A stretch of 64,000 nucleotides of DNA from the NCBI RefSeq assembly GCF_029267215.1, contig NZ_JARIDH010000044.1, forward strand, positions 124,001 through 188,000, given 5' to 3'. This document shows positions 23,744-32,854 of this stretch, piece after piece (positions within the stretch are counted from its first letter, which is position 1; each line of letters begins with the position of its first letter). Source of the stretch: Clostridium sp. (lineage in GTDB: Bacteria; Bacillota; Clostridia; Clostridiales; Clostridiaceae). The position numbers and the translations under genes are program-made. The notes below the pieces were generated by a model that saw nothing but the letters and a program-made list of their open reading frames with translations, did not search any database and was not told the DNA's origin.

Positions 23744-26323
23744 ATGAAAAAAGTACATGTAGTTTCACATAGTCATTGGGATAGAGAATGGTACATACCA
23801 TTTCAAAAACATAGAGTTAAATTAGTAGATTTTATGGATTCATTAGTAGATACTTTAGAGAATAATGAACATTTTAAATATTTTCACTTAGATGGACAAA
23901 CTATAGCTTTAGATGATTACTTAGAGATAAAGCCATATATGTTTGATAGAGTTAAGAAATTAATAGAAGAAGGAAGACTTCATGTAGGACCTTGGTATGT
24001 TCTTCAAGATGAGTATTTAATAAGTGCAGAGGCAAATGTAAGAAATATGCTTTTAGGAATGAGATTTGCAAAGAGATTTGGAGAGCCTGTTAAAATAGGA
24101 TACTTTCCAGATTCTTTTGGTAATATATCTCAAGCCCCTCAAATATTAAGAGGATTTGGAATTGACAATGCTGTCTTTGGAAGAGGAATAACTCCAATTG
24201 CCTTTGATAATAAAAAAGTTGAAGAAGTTGGAGAAAATGAATATCATTCAGAGGTCTTATGGAAATCTCCAGATGGATCAGAAGTATTAGGAATACTTAT
24301 GGCTAACTGGTATAGTAATGGAAATGAAATTCCAGAGGATAAAAAAGAAGCAATTGAATTTTTAAATGATAGAGTAAATAAAGCAGATATGTATGCTACA
24401 ACAAACCAAATATTATTAATGAATGGATGTGACCACCAACCAGTTCAAACAAATGTTGGGGATATCATAGATAATGTAAAAGAAGACGTTGATTTTGAGT
24501 TAGTTCATAGCAACTTAGTTGATTATATTAATGATGTTAAAAAAGAGGTTAGGGATTTAAAAGAAGTTAGGGGAGAATTAAATGGCCAATATACAGATGG
24601 TTGGTGGACTTTATGTAACACTGCTTCAGCAAGACTTTATTTAAAGCAAATGAACAATAAATCACAAGTACTTTTAGAAAGATATGTTGAGCCACTAGGA
24701 GTTATGGCTTCATTAGAAGGAAAAAAATACGAAAGTGATTTCATACTTCAATCATGGAAATATTTAATACAAAATCATCCTCATGATTCAATTTGTGGAT
24801 GTAGTATTGATGAAGTTCATCAAGACATGGTAACTAGATTTAAAGCTAGTATGCAAATATCAGAAGAAATGATTAATAGAAGTACAGATTATATGCTAAA
24901 TCTAATAAATGGAACAACTACTGATAGAGAAAGTTTAGTAGTATTTAATACATTAGGATGGGATAGAAGTGAGGTAGTAGAAGCTACTGTTGATTTAAAT
25001 AAAGATTCAGGAATAGAAAACTTTAAAGTTTTAACAGAAAGTGGAGAAGAAGTTCCATCAGTAGTAGAAGCTTTAGGAGAAACTTTTAAATATACTTTAC
25101 CAAATAATAGATTTAGACAGCCTGAGTATGCAAATAGATTTAAGGTTAAATTCTTAGCAAGTAATATTAAGGCTTTAGGATTTAAATCATTCAAAATAAT
25201 TCCATGTGAAAAACTAGAAGAAAAAGAAGTTAAACAAGAATTAACCTTTGAAAATAAATTCTTCTCATTAAAGTTTAATGAGAATGGAACATTTGATTTA
25301 CTTCATAAAGGAACAAAGAAAGAGTATAAAAACTTAAATGCCTTTGAAGATTGTGGAGATGTTGGAGATGAGTATATATTTATAGCTCCTAAGAAAGATT
25401 TAGTAGTAAATACTTTAGAAAATAAAGCAGAGATTAAAGTTTTAAAAGATAATGCCATAGAAAAGGTAATAGAAGTTAAAAATATATTAGAAGTTCCAGT
25501 AGAAGCTATTAAAAAAGAAAGTAGAAGAGCTCAAGAAATTACTGAAGTTAAGTTAGTTTCTACAATAATTTTAAGTGAAGTTTCTAAGAGAGTAGATATT
25601 AAAGTTGAAATAGATAACACAGCAAAAGATCATAGAATAAGAGCTTTATTCCCAACGGGAATAGAGACAAGCACTCATTTTGCAGAAGGACATTTTGATG
25701 TTATAGAAAGAGAAACAACTCCATGGAAAGGATGGCAAAATCCATCTAACTGTCAAAAGCAAACTAACTTTGTTGATGTAAATGATTCTAAGATTGGTCT
25801 TATGATTGCTAATAAAGGATTACCTGAATACGAAGTTTTAAGAGATGGAGAAAATACTATAGCTCTAACAATATTAAGATCTGTAGGAGAATTAGGTGAT
25901 TGGGGAGTATTCCCTACACCAGAAGCTCAATGCTTAGGAAAGAATGTAGCAAAATACTCAGTTATAGCTCATGAAGGAGATTATACTGGAGAAAAAGCAT
26001 ATGAAGAGGCTTACAACTTAAATACTCCAATGCTTGCTCTTCAAGGAGATTCTAAGGGGGAAGATTCATTAATATCTATAGGAGGAGAAAATGTTTTGCT
26101 ATCAGCATTTAAGAAAGCTGAAGATAGAGACTCTATAATATTAAGAATATTTAATATTTCAGATAAAGAAGAAAATTTTAAAATAAAAGTTAAGAGAGAT
26201 GTTAAAGAAATAAACGAAGTAAATTTAAATGAAGAAATATTAAAGGCTATGGAAGTTAAAGAAAATAGTATAAATGGAGTACTTTCTAAGAAACAAATAA
26301 AAACATTTGAAATAGTACTTTAA
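23744..26323 (+). CDS. Alpha-mannosidase, glycoside hydrolase family 38
   Basis: 859 residues, cytoplasmic (no signal peptide). HVVSHSHWDREWY is the GH38 zinc-site N-terminus (His9, His11 and Asp13), Asp123 in GYFPDSFGN is the predicted nucleophile, and NHPHDSICGCSIDEVHQDM is the third zinc/catalytic block near residue 345. The large beta-rich C-terminal domains are complete. The frame is open from 23705, but ATG 23744 follows AAGGAGAG and matches the family start. Likely cleaves mannose from imported host glycans or mannosylglycerate. No PTS gene is adjacent. A cre-like site sits in the promoter. Confidence 0.93.
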   Translation: MKKVHVVSHSHWDREWYIPFQKHRVKLVDFMDSLVDTLENNEHFKYFHLDGQTIALDDYLEIKPYMFDRVKKLIEEGRLHVGPWYVLQDEYLISAEANVRNMLLGMRFAKRFGEPVKIGYFPDSFGNISQAPQILRGFGIDNAVFGRGITPIAFDNKKVEEVGENEYHSEVLWKSPDGSEVLGILMANWYSNGNEIPEDKKEAIEFLNDRVNKADMYATTNQILLMNGCDHQPVQTNVGDIIDNVKEDVDFELVHSNLVDYINDVKKEVRDLKEVRGELNGQYTDGWWTLCNTASARLYLKQMNNKSQVLLERYVEPLGVMASLEGKKYESDFILQSWKYLIQNHPHDSICGCSIDEVHQDMVTRFKASMQISEEMINRSTDYMLNLINGTTTDRESLVVFNTLGWDRSEVVEATVDLNKDSGIENFKVLTESGEEVPSVVEALGETFKYTLPNNRFRQPEYANRFKVKFLASNIKALGFKSFKIIPCEKLEEKEVKQELTFENKFFSLKFNENGTFDLLHKGTKKEYKNLNAFEDCGDVGDEYIFIAPKKDLVVNTLENKAEIKVLKDNAIEKVIEVKNILEVPVEAIKKESRRAQEITEVKLVSTIILSEVSKRVDIKVEIDNTAKDHRIRALFPTGIETSTHFAEGHFDVIERETTPWKGWQNPSNCQKQTNFVDVNDSKIGLMIANKGLPEYEVLRDGENTIALTILRSVGELGDWGVFPTPEAQCLGKNVAKYSVIAHEGDYTGEKAYEEAYNLNTPMLALQGDSKGEDSLISIGGENVLLSAFKKAEDRDSIILRIFNISDKEENFKIKVKRDVKEINEVNLNEEILKAMEVKENSINGVLSKKQIKTFEIVL

Positions 26324-26334
26324 TACTTTTATTT

Positions 26335-26368
26335 GAGGGATGCTTGAGATTTAGGCATCCCTTTTATT
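26335..26368 (+). terminator. Terminator after the mannosidase gene
   Basis: GGGATGC (26337-26343) pairs with GCATCCC (26355-26361), followed by TTTT. Confidence 0.85.
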
Positions 26369-26608
26369 AATTTATTGTGTATGTATAAGAAGAACATTTG
26401 TATTTATTTTCTCTAAGTGATATACTTTTTTTAAAGAGTAATAAAATTCAAAGTTAGATTTTTAAGTTTAGTTTTAAGGTATAATTAAAACTTTAAAAAG
26501 AATCTTATTATTGAAAAAAATTTATATAGATGATATTTTATATTAAGATAAAAATAATTTTAATATTAAAAATTTTTTATTTTATAAAATCAGAAGAGGT
26601 GAAGTCCT

Positions 26609-27046
26609 ATGGAAGGAAATTTATTAGTTATAGATAAAAGAGTATTGCCTGAGGTTTTCGAGAAGGTTATTAATGCTAAAAGGCTTTTAAAAGAAGGAAA
26701 AGTAAAAGAGATAACAGAGGCTACAAAGCAAGCTGGTATAAGTAGAAGTGTTTACTATAAATATAAGGATTACATATTTGAATTTGTGGAAACTCTTCAA
26801 GGAAGAAAAGTTATATTTAATATGGTAGTTACTCATGAAAAGGGAGTGTTATCATCAGTACTAAACCTTTTATCAGAGTTTGGAGGAAATATACTTACAA
26901 TAGATCAAGGATTACCTATACATGGATTAGCTCATGTAAGTTTCACAATAGATATATCATCAATGAAATGTGACATAAAGGAAATGTTAAATGAAGTTGA
27001 ACTTGTACGTGGTGTTGAAAAAGTAGAATTTGTTGCTATGGAATAA
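26609..27046 (+). CDS. ACT-domain protein, UPF0735/PheB-like
   Basis: 145 residues. Residues 1-60 contain a helix-turn-helix-like segment (ITEATKQAGISRSVYYKYKDYI). Residues 70-145 are an ACT domain with VVTHEKGVLSSVLNLLSEFGGNI. ACT domains bind amino acids; the family was once called PheB from its place beside phenylalanine genes, but its job is unproven. No aromatic amino acid genes are nearby here. The ATG follows AGAAGAGGTGAAG. A terminator follows. Confidence 0.88.
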   Translation: MEGNLLVIDKRVLPEVFEKVINAKRLLKEGKVKEITEATKQAGISRSVYYKYKDYIFEFVETLQGRKVIFNMVVTHEKGVLSSVLNLLSEFGGNILTIDQGLPIHGLAHVSFTIDISSMKCDIKEMLNEVELVRGVEKVEFVAME

Positions 27047-27052
27047 AATAAG

Positions 27053-27088
27053 AAAGACTTAGTCTAGAAAGATTAGGTCTTTTTCTTT
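27053..27088 (+). terminator. Terminator after the ACT-domain gene
   Basis: AAAGACTTAGT pairs with ATTAGGTCTTT using two G-T pairs, followed by a T-rich run. Confidence 0.7.
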
Positions 27089-27215
27089 TAATAGAAGAGA
27101 GGTATATTTTAAAAATATATAATAAGCAATTAAATTTGATAACACATTAAAATTAGAGTATTATTCAAGTTAAAAAGAATAAGTTAGGTTTTAATCTGTA
27201 ATTATGGAGGAAAAT

Positions 27216-27470
27216 ATGAGTAGAAATATAGAAAATAGAATAGGAAAAATTTTTAGACATTTTAAAGGAGACTTATATTTAGTAGAGGGAATTGTTACTC
27301 ATTCTGAAACAAGAGAGAAACTTGTACTTTATAAAGCTTTATATGGTCAGTGTGGAGAATTTGTTAGACCTTATGAAATGTTTTTAGAAGAGGTTCCAAA
27401 AGGAAAAGAAAATCCAACAGGGCAAAAATATAGATTTGAGGAATTTGAAGTTAAGAGTTTAAATAGATAA
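27216..27470 (+). CDS. DUF1653 family protein
   Basis: 84 residues, soluble. GKIFRHFKGDLYLVEGIVTH and VLYKALYGQCGEFVRPYEMF are characteristic of DUF1653, a small beta-barrel-like domain of unknown role. An in-frame ATG exists at 27204, but it overlaps the GGAGG that serves ATG 27216; the latter is preferred. Stands alone, followed by a perfect hairpin. Confidence 0.85.
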   Translation: MSRNIENRIGKIFRHFKGDLYLVEGIVTHSETREKLVLYKALYGQCGEFVRPYEMFLEEVPKGKENPTGQKYRFEEFEVKSLNR

Positions 27471-27506
27471 ATAAGAGTTTTATTATAATTTATATTAAAA
27501 AACGTA

Positions 27507-27545
27507 ATAGCTCAGAAAAAGAATTAGGAACTTTTTCTGAGCTAT
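27507..27545. terminator. Hairpin after DUF1653 gene, possible bidirectional terminator
   Basis: The arms 27507-27521 and 27531-27545 are exact 15-bp complements. The T-run is poor on the plus strand but six Ts follow closely on the minus strand, so it may mainly end leftward transcription from the rnf genes. Confidence 0.6.
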
Positions 27546-27594
27546 CTTAATGAAAAAGAATTTATAGCATAAATAGCTATAATAATTAAATATA

Positions 27595-27741
27595 TTTAGA
27601 GAACTTTAAGACACTAAAATAATAACACGTACATTTTAGAGTGTAGCCTTAAAGAAAAACTCTCTAAAGGTAGAGAAATTTTTATAGGAACAGCTGTCTA
27701 GATAAATACTCTACAATATTATTATTGACAATAATAATATT
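27595..27741. repeat. Three consecutive stem-loops of unknown nature
   Basis: Stem 1 (27595-27668) is nested: TTTAGAGA/TCTCTAAA, then CTTTAAG/CTTAAAG, then ACACT+AAAAT with ATTTT+AGTGT around a 12-nt loop. Stem 2 (27670-27714) is closed by GTAGAG/CTCTAC and contains the palindrome ACAGCTGT. Stem 3 (27715-27741) is a 13-bp exact hairpin around one base. No coding potential is visible. It may be a small RNA, an end-processing signal downstream of rnfD, or the remnant of a small mobile element with TTTAGAGA ends. Confidence 0.55.
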
Positions 27742-27778
27742 TATATACTAAGTTATATAATTTTTTTAGTTAGATAAA

Positions 27779-28780
27779 TTATATATTAAAATTATTTATT
27801 TCTTTAACATGACCAAAGGCTTTTGGTTTAAAATAATAATCAATAACAGGAACTAATAGGTTCATTAATAATATAGAATAAGAAACTCCTTCTGGATATC
27901 CACCAAAAATTCTAATAAGAGTTGTTATTAAACCACATCCAAAGGCAAATAATATTTGCCCATTCTTAGTCATTGGACTTGTTACATAGTCTGTTGCCAT
28001 AAAGAATGCACCTAAGAATAATCCACCTGTAAATATTTCATAAATTCCATTTCCACTAAAGAATCCATTTCTTCCTATTACTGTAGTTAATATAAGTACA
28101 GTTCCAATGTAAACAACAGGAATATGCCAAGTTATTATCTTTTTATATAATAGATAAATCCCACCTATTAATATAGCTAAAGCTGAAACTTCTCCAATAC
28201 ATCCAGGAATATTTCCTAAAAATGCATTACTTATAGAAGGGAGATTTCCTTCTCCACTTTTTAATATAGCTAGTGGAGTAGCTGTAGTAACAGCATCTAA
28301 TTCAAAAATGCTTATAGCTTCAGGCCAAGAGGCTAAGATAAAGGCTCTAGAAGCTAATGCAGGATTCATAAAATTGCATCCTATACCACCAAAAATTTGT
28401 TTAACAAGTATTATAGCCACAATAGAACCTATAAAAGCAACCCAAAGAGGTGTGTTTACAGGAAGATTTAATGCAAGTAAGATTCCTGTTAAAGCGGCAC
28501 TTAAATCACTAATTGTAATACTTTTTTTTGTTATCTTTTGAAAGATATATTCAGAAAGTACAGCTGATATAACGCAGGTTGCTATTAAAAATATTGCTCT
28601 TAAACCAAAAAAGAAAGTTCCCACTAATGAAGTTGGAATTAAAGCTATTATAACATCTCTCATTATTGATTTAGTTGAATGTTTTTCTTTTATATGAGGA
28701 GATGATGTTATTAATAAATCTTCATTGTTTAATAGGAGTGAATCCATGTTTTCTTGTTTTGTTTCCATAATATTTTTCAC
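27779..28780 (-). CDS. rnfD: RnfD-like membrane subunit of the Rnf ferredoxin:NAD+ oxidoreductase
   Basis: 333 residues, about nine to ten membrane helices, NqrB/RnfD family. GGIGCNFMNPALASRAFILA is a family block, and DAVTTATPLA carries Thr168, the expected site of covalent FMN. It forms the membrane electron path of Rnf together with RnfC, G, E, A and B. It begins 4 bp after rnfC with ribosome binding site AAAGAGGTG. The usual following genes rnfG, E, A and B are absent here: a 150-bp hairpin block and unrelated genes follow. Confidence 0.9.
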   Translation of the reverse strand: MKNIMETKQENMDSLLLNNEDLLITSSPHIKEKHSTKSIMRDVIIALIPTSLVGTFFFGLRAIFLIATCVISAVLSEYIFQKITKKSITISDLSAALTGILLALNLPVNTPLWVAFIGSIVAIILVKQIFGGIGCNFMNPALASRAFILASWPEAISIFELDAVTTATPLAILKSGEGNLPSISNAFLGNIPGCIGEVSALAILIGGIYLLYKKIITWHIPVVYIGTVLILTTVIGRNGFFSGNGIYEIFTGGLFLGAFFMATDYVTSPMTKNGQILFAFGCGLITTLIRIFGGYPEGVSYSILLMNLLVPVIDYYFKPKAFGHVKEINNFNI

Positions 28781-28784
28781 CTCT

Positions 28785-30098
28785 TTATTTTTTAGAATTA
28801 TTTCTAATTGATATTTTAGCTTTTTTAAAATTTTGAACTAGTGGAATTTTAGCAGGACAGGAAAAGGCACAACATCCACATTCAATACAGTCCATACCAT
28901 TAAACTCTTTAAATTCATTAAGCTTATTTTTATTAGATAGTTCATTAAGTTTTTGAGGGAGCAAATTCATAGGACAAACATCTATACATTTTCCACATCG
29001 TATACAATGACTTTCTAAAGATGTATCAGGGTTTCCTAAGCAAAGTATTCCAGAAGTTCCTTTAGTAACAGGAAGGTCTAAAGAATTTACTGTAAATCCC
29101 ATCATAGGACCCCCTAAAATTATTTTTGATGGAGGGGTTTTAAAACCACCGCAATATTTAATGACTTCTTTTAATGGAGTACCTATTTTTACTAATAAGT
29201 TTTTAGGCGAATTTATAGAGTCTCCAGTAACAGTTAAAACCCTCTCTGTTAATGGAAGATTTAATACTAAACTCTTATAAAGCTGGTAGATTGTTGAAAT
29301 ATTATGAACTATACACCCAATATCTAAAGGCAGTTTTCCAGATGGAACTTCTAATTTTGTCATAGCATATATTAAATGTTTTTCAGAGCCTTGAGGATAT
29401 TTAGTTTCAAGGGGAATAACTTTTATTTTAGAATTATTAAGGAGTATTTTATTAAATGAATTTATAGCATCCTGTTTATTATCTTCAATTCCTATGTAAA
29501 CCTTAGCTTCTTTAAAAAATTCAAGCAATATATTTAAAGCAGTAATTATTTCATTAGTATATTCAACCATAACTCTATGGTCACAAGTTAAATAAGGTTC
29601 GCATTCAGCAGCATTTATAATTATATATTTAACTTTTTTCTCATCTTTAACATTAAGTTTTACATGGCAAGGAAAAGTAGCACCTCCAAGCCCAACAATA
29701 CCAGATTCCTTAACAAATGAAGATAAATCTTTAAGAGAAGAAGTTTTATAGTCAAAAGGTGACTCTTTAATCTCGATAGATTCATATTTAAAATCATTTT
29801 TTACTATAATTGCCTTTATCTTTGAACCGTTAAAATATTTTATATCTTTTATTTCACTTACTATTCCAGAAACACTAGAGTGGATAGGGCAAGAAATAAA
29901 ACTATTTGAATCACCAATTTTTTGGTTAACTAAAACTTTATCACCTATTTTTACTAAACTTTCACATGGTGCACCTATATGTTGGGAAAGAGGGAATATT
30001 AATTCATCTTTTGGAGCAACATATTCAATAGATTTATCTTTACTAAATTCTTTATTGTAAGGCAGATGGATCCCTTTTTTAAATGTAAAAAGACTCAT
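28785..30098 (-). CDS. rnfC: RnfC-like NADH-binding subunit of the Rnf complex
   Basis: 437 residues. Residues about 130-150 hold GIVGLGGATFPCHVKLN (flavin/NADH site). The C-terminal third has two ferredoxin-type 4Fe-4S motifs, CIRCGKCIDVCPMNLLP and CIECGCCAFSCPAKIP. The N-terminal LPLSQHIGAPCESLVKIGDKV-type barrel is present as PLSQHIGAPCESLVKIGDKV. It passes electrons to or from NAD in sodium- or proton-pumping Rnf. The start is ATG 30098 after AAAGGATGTG. It leads a two-gene unit. Confidence 0.92.
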   Translation of the reverse strand: MSLFTFKKGIHLPYNKEFSKDKSIEYVAPKDELIFPLSQHIGAPCESLVKIGDKVLVNQKIGDSNSFISCPIHSSVSGIVSEIKDIKYFNGSKIKAIIVKNDFKYESIEIKESPFDYKTSSLKDLSSFVKESGIVGLGGATFPCHVKLNVKDEKKVKYIIINAAECEPYLTCDHRVMVEYTNEIITALNILLEFFKEAKVYIGIEDNKQDAINSFNKILLNNSKIKVIPLETKYPQGSEKHLIYAMTKLEVPSGKLPLDIGCIVHNISTIYQLYKSLVLNLPLTERVLTVTGDSINSPKNLLVKIGTPLKEVIKYCGGFKTPPSKIILGGPMMGFTVNSLDLPVTKGTSGILCLGNPDTSLESHCIRCGKCIDVCPMNLLPQKLNELSNKNKLNEFKEFNGMDCIECGCCAFSCPAKIPLVQNFKKAKISIRNNSKK

Positions 30099-30358
30099 TC
30101 AATGCACATCCTTTCATATAATCTTCATATTTTAATACTATGTTTATTAAATTTAATAAATTACATATTTTTAGAATATTGTTTTAAAATATAAATTTAA
30201 TAATTATGTAAAAAGTATATTAAATGGAGTAGATAATGTTTACATTCAATATTTTTAGAAAAAAGATTTAATTTTGTAGTTTAATTAAATTTGAATATGT
30301 AAAAACATAAGAGTATAATAAAAATGTTAATAAAATGTAAAGTGAGGAGGGAAAAACT

Positions 30359-31930
30359 TTGAGTAATGAGAGTACGAAACAAGTACTGTCACATAGAAAG
30401 GATTTAAGATTTAAGCTAGTTCTGGAAGGAGCTGCTATAGGTCTTTTAAGTTCATTGGTGTTGGTTGTAAATAGATTAATAGTAAATTATATATTTCCTT
30501 TATTTAAGAAACTATATGCATGGGCATCATTAAGTGCTTTAAATTTAATAGTAGTCTTAGGTATTTTAGCATTATTAGGTGCTATAGTAGGATTTATGGT
30601 TAGAAGAGAACCTATGATCTCAGGAAGTGGTATCCCACAAGTTGAGGGTGAATTAATAGGTAAACTTAGAATGAATTGGATAAAGGTATTAGTTTATAAG
30701 TTTTTAGGTGGAGTAATAGCTTTAGGAGCTGGTCTATCATTAGGAAGAGAGGGCCCATCAGTACAAATGGGAGCTGCCGTTGGTGAAGGATTTAGCAACA
30801 GCTTAAAAAGAATAAACATAGAAAAGAAATATCTTATAACTTCAGGGGCATCAGCCGGTTTAGCAGCAGCATTTAATGCACCATTATCAGGAGTTATATT
30901 CGCTTTAGAAGAAGTACATAAGAGCTTTTCACCTTTAGTATTAGTATCTGCAATGGCTGCATCCCTAGTTTCTGACTTTGTTTCAAAGCAGTTTTTAGGT
31001 ATGAATCCTAGTTTAGGAATGGGAAGTATCCCTGTTCTACCATTAAAATATTATTGGATTTTGGTTATATTAGGAGTAGTATTAGGAGTTGGAGGAGCTA
31101 TATTCTCTAAAGGAATTTTAAAAGTACAAAGTTTATATGTAAGTTTTAAGAAAGTGCCAGTTGAATTTAAAGTTATGGTACCATTTTTATTAACAGGTAT
31201 ATTAGGAATATTTGCACCTATAATATTAGGTGGTGGCCATGAGCTTATAATGGATTTAACAACTCAAAACTTTACTCTTAAAATTCTTTTAGCCATATTA
31301 TTGGTGAAATTCTTACTAACAATAACAAGTTTTGGAGCAGGAACACCAGGAGGTATATTCTTCCCATTACTACTTTTAGGTGCAGTAATAGGAAATATAG
31401 TTGGATTAATAAGTGTTAATGCATTTGGAATTCCAAGTCATTACATAATTGATTTTATAATTCTAGCTATGGCTGGTAACTTTGCTTCCATAGTAAAGGC
31501 ACCAATAACAGGTATTATACTTATTACTGAAATGACTGGATCATTTGAGCATATGCTAGCATTATCAGTAGTTGTTATAATATCATATGTAACATCGGAT
31601 TTATTAAAGAGTGAGCCAATCTACGAATCATTATTAGATAGATGGATAGAAAAGGCAGGATCTGAACCTGATGAAACTTCTAATAATAAAACATTATTAG
31701 AAATTGTTGTAGAATTAGGAAGTGATGTAGCAGGTAATTGTATAAAAAATATTCAATGGCCAGAAGCTGCACTTTTAGTTGCTATAAAAAGAGGAAATAA
31801 TGAAATTATGCCTAAAGGAAACACTGAAATACACAGTGGAGATTATTTAGTTGTAATGGTTGATGAAAGTAGAGCAAGTTCTGTGCTTGAAGAAATTCAG
31901 TTCTTAACATCTGCTAAAGAAGAAATTTAA
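30359..31930 (+). CDS. ClC-family chloride/proton antiporter with C-terminal RCK/TrkA_C domain
   Basis: 523 residues. GSGIPQVEGEL, GREGPSVQMGAAVGEG (gating Glu), ASAGLAAAFNAPLSGVIFALEE (with the internal proton-path Glu) and GAGTPGGIFFPLLLLGAVIG are the ClC signatures; both key glutamates mark it as an exchanger rather than a channel. The last 75 residues form a TrkA_C domain (ending in GDYLVVMVDES), likely a regulatory ligand site. The start is TTG 30359, 7 nt after GTGAGGAGGG; no ATG is available nearby. It is divergent from rnfC. Confidence 0.94.
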   Translation: MSNESTKQVLSHRKDLRFKLVLEGAAIGLLSSLVLVVNRLIVNYIFPLFKKLYAWASLSALNLIVVLGILALLGAIVGFMVRREPMISGSGIPQVEGELIGKLRMNWIKVLVYKFLGGVIALGAGLSLGREGPSVQMGAAVGEGFSNSLKRINIEKKYLITSGASAGLAAAFNAPLSGVIFALEEVHKSFSPLVLVSAMAASLVSDFVSKQFLGMNPSLGMGSIPVLPLKYYWILVILGVVLGVGGAIFSKGILKVQSLYVSFKKVPVEFKVMVPFLLTGILGIFAPIILGGGHELIMDLTTQNFTLKILLAILLVKFLLTITSFGAGTPGGIFFPLLLLGAVIGNIVGLISVNAFGIPSHYIIDFIILAMAGNFASIVKAPITGIILITEMTGSFEHMLALSVVVIISYVTSDLLKSEPIYESLLDRWIEKAGSEPDETSNNKTLLEIVVELGSDVAGNCIKNIQWPEAALLVAIKRGNNEIMPKGNTEIHSGDYLVVMVDESRASSVLEEIQFLTSAKEEI

Positions 31931-31960
31931 AGTTGTGATTTATTCACAGCTTTATTTTTA
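31931..31960 (+). terminator. Terminator after the ClC gene
   Basis: AGTTGTGA pairs with TCACAGCT around TTTAT, then a T-rich run. Confidence 0.75.
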
Positions 31961-32050
31961 TGCATAAGTATTTAAAAAAATATAATTTGGATAATTAAGT
32001 TAAGCTTATATTATGAGGATATTATGAATTATATTAAATTGTTAGAAATG

Positions 32051-32080
32051 AAAAAGAAGGTTAATTTTAACCTTCTTTTT
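32051..32080. terminator. Bidirectional terminator, ClC / flavin reductase genes
   Basis: A 14-bp exact stem, AAAAAGAAGGTTAA with TTAACCTTCTTTTT. It overlaps the last bases of the minus-strand gene. Confidence 0.88.
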
Positions 32081-32663
32081 ATCTTTTAGTAGTTTTTTTC
32101 TTTTTCTTTATTGAATAACCGAAGGAACCTAGTGGTTTTGCATTAAGACCAAAGTATTCTCCATGGCTATATGCCATTAAATCTGCTTTGTTAAAGTGGA
32201 TTTTGCCTTTTTCATCAATAAGACTTTCATCTACTTTTACATTTAAAACTTCAAATAGGAACATATCATGAGTTCCAAGTGGAGTTATTGATTTAACTTT
32301 GCATTCTAAAGCTACTTTTGCTTTCTCAAAAGAAGGGGTGTCTATGGCAACGCCTTTATTTAATTCATATCCAAAGTGTTTAATCTTATCTACTTTTCTA
32401 CCAGATTTTACTCCACAGAAATCTACAAATTTAACCATATCTTTTGAGGGAAGATTTATAACACATTCTCCACTTTCTTTTATATATTCATGAGAAAGTC
32501 TTTCAGGTCTTATTCCCATAGCTATCATAGGAGGTTTTGTACATACTGTACTTACCCAACCAACAGTAAATGCATTAACTTTATCTTCTTTATTTTTTGA
32601 AGTAACAAGAACTACTGGTGTAGGGTTAAGCATTACACTTCCTTTAAAATTAACTTTTTTCAT
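32079..32663 (-). CDS. Flavin reductase-like (flavoredoxin) FMN-binding protein
   Basis: 194 residues, split-barrel flavin reductase-like fold. PTPVVLVTSKNKEDKVNAFTVGW is the flavin-binding N-terminus, PPMIAMGIRPERLSHEYI and GECVINLPSKDMV follow. The Lys-rich C-tail (KKKKKTTKR) is unusual. Members of this family reduce flavins or carry electrons in anaerobes; the partner is unknown. The ATG follows AAAGGAGAT. The gene stands alone. Confidence 0.88.
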   Translation of the reverse strand: MKKVNFKGSVMLNPTPVVLVTSKNKEDKVNAFTVGWVSTVCTKPPMIAMGIRPERLSHEYIKESGECVINLPSKDMVKFVDFCGVKSGRKVDKIKHFGYELNKGVAIDTPSFEKAKVALECKVKSITPLGTHDMFLFEVLNVKVDESLIDEKGKIHFNKADLMAYSHGEYFGLNAKPLGSFGYSIKKKKKTTKR

Positions 32664-32854
32664 ATGTATCTCCTTTAAAATAAAGTATTAAATTTATACT
32701 AAAAATATTATCATATATAAAATTTTTATTGAAATCTTTTTTATGTTTATGACTTTAAAATTATAACATGAAAAAAATATATGTAAAATAATAAATAATT
32801 TTTAGTATAATTTTACATACTAATATTATTTGAATTTAGAAAGGAATTTAGTAT

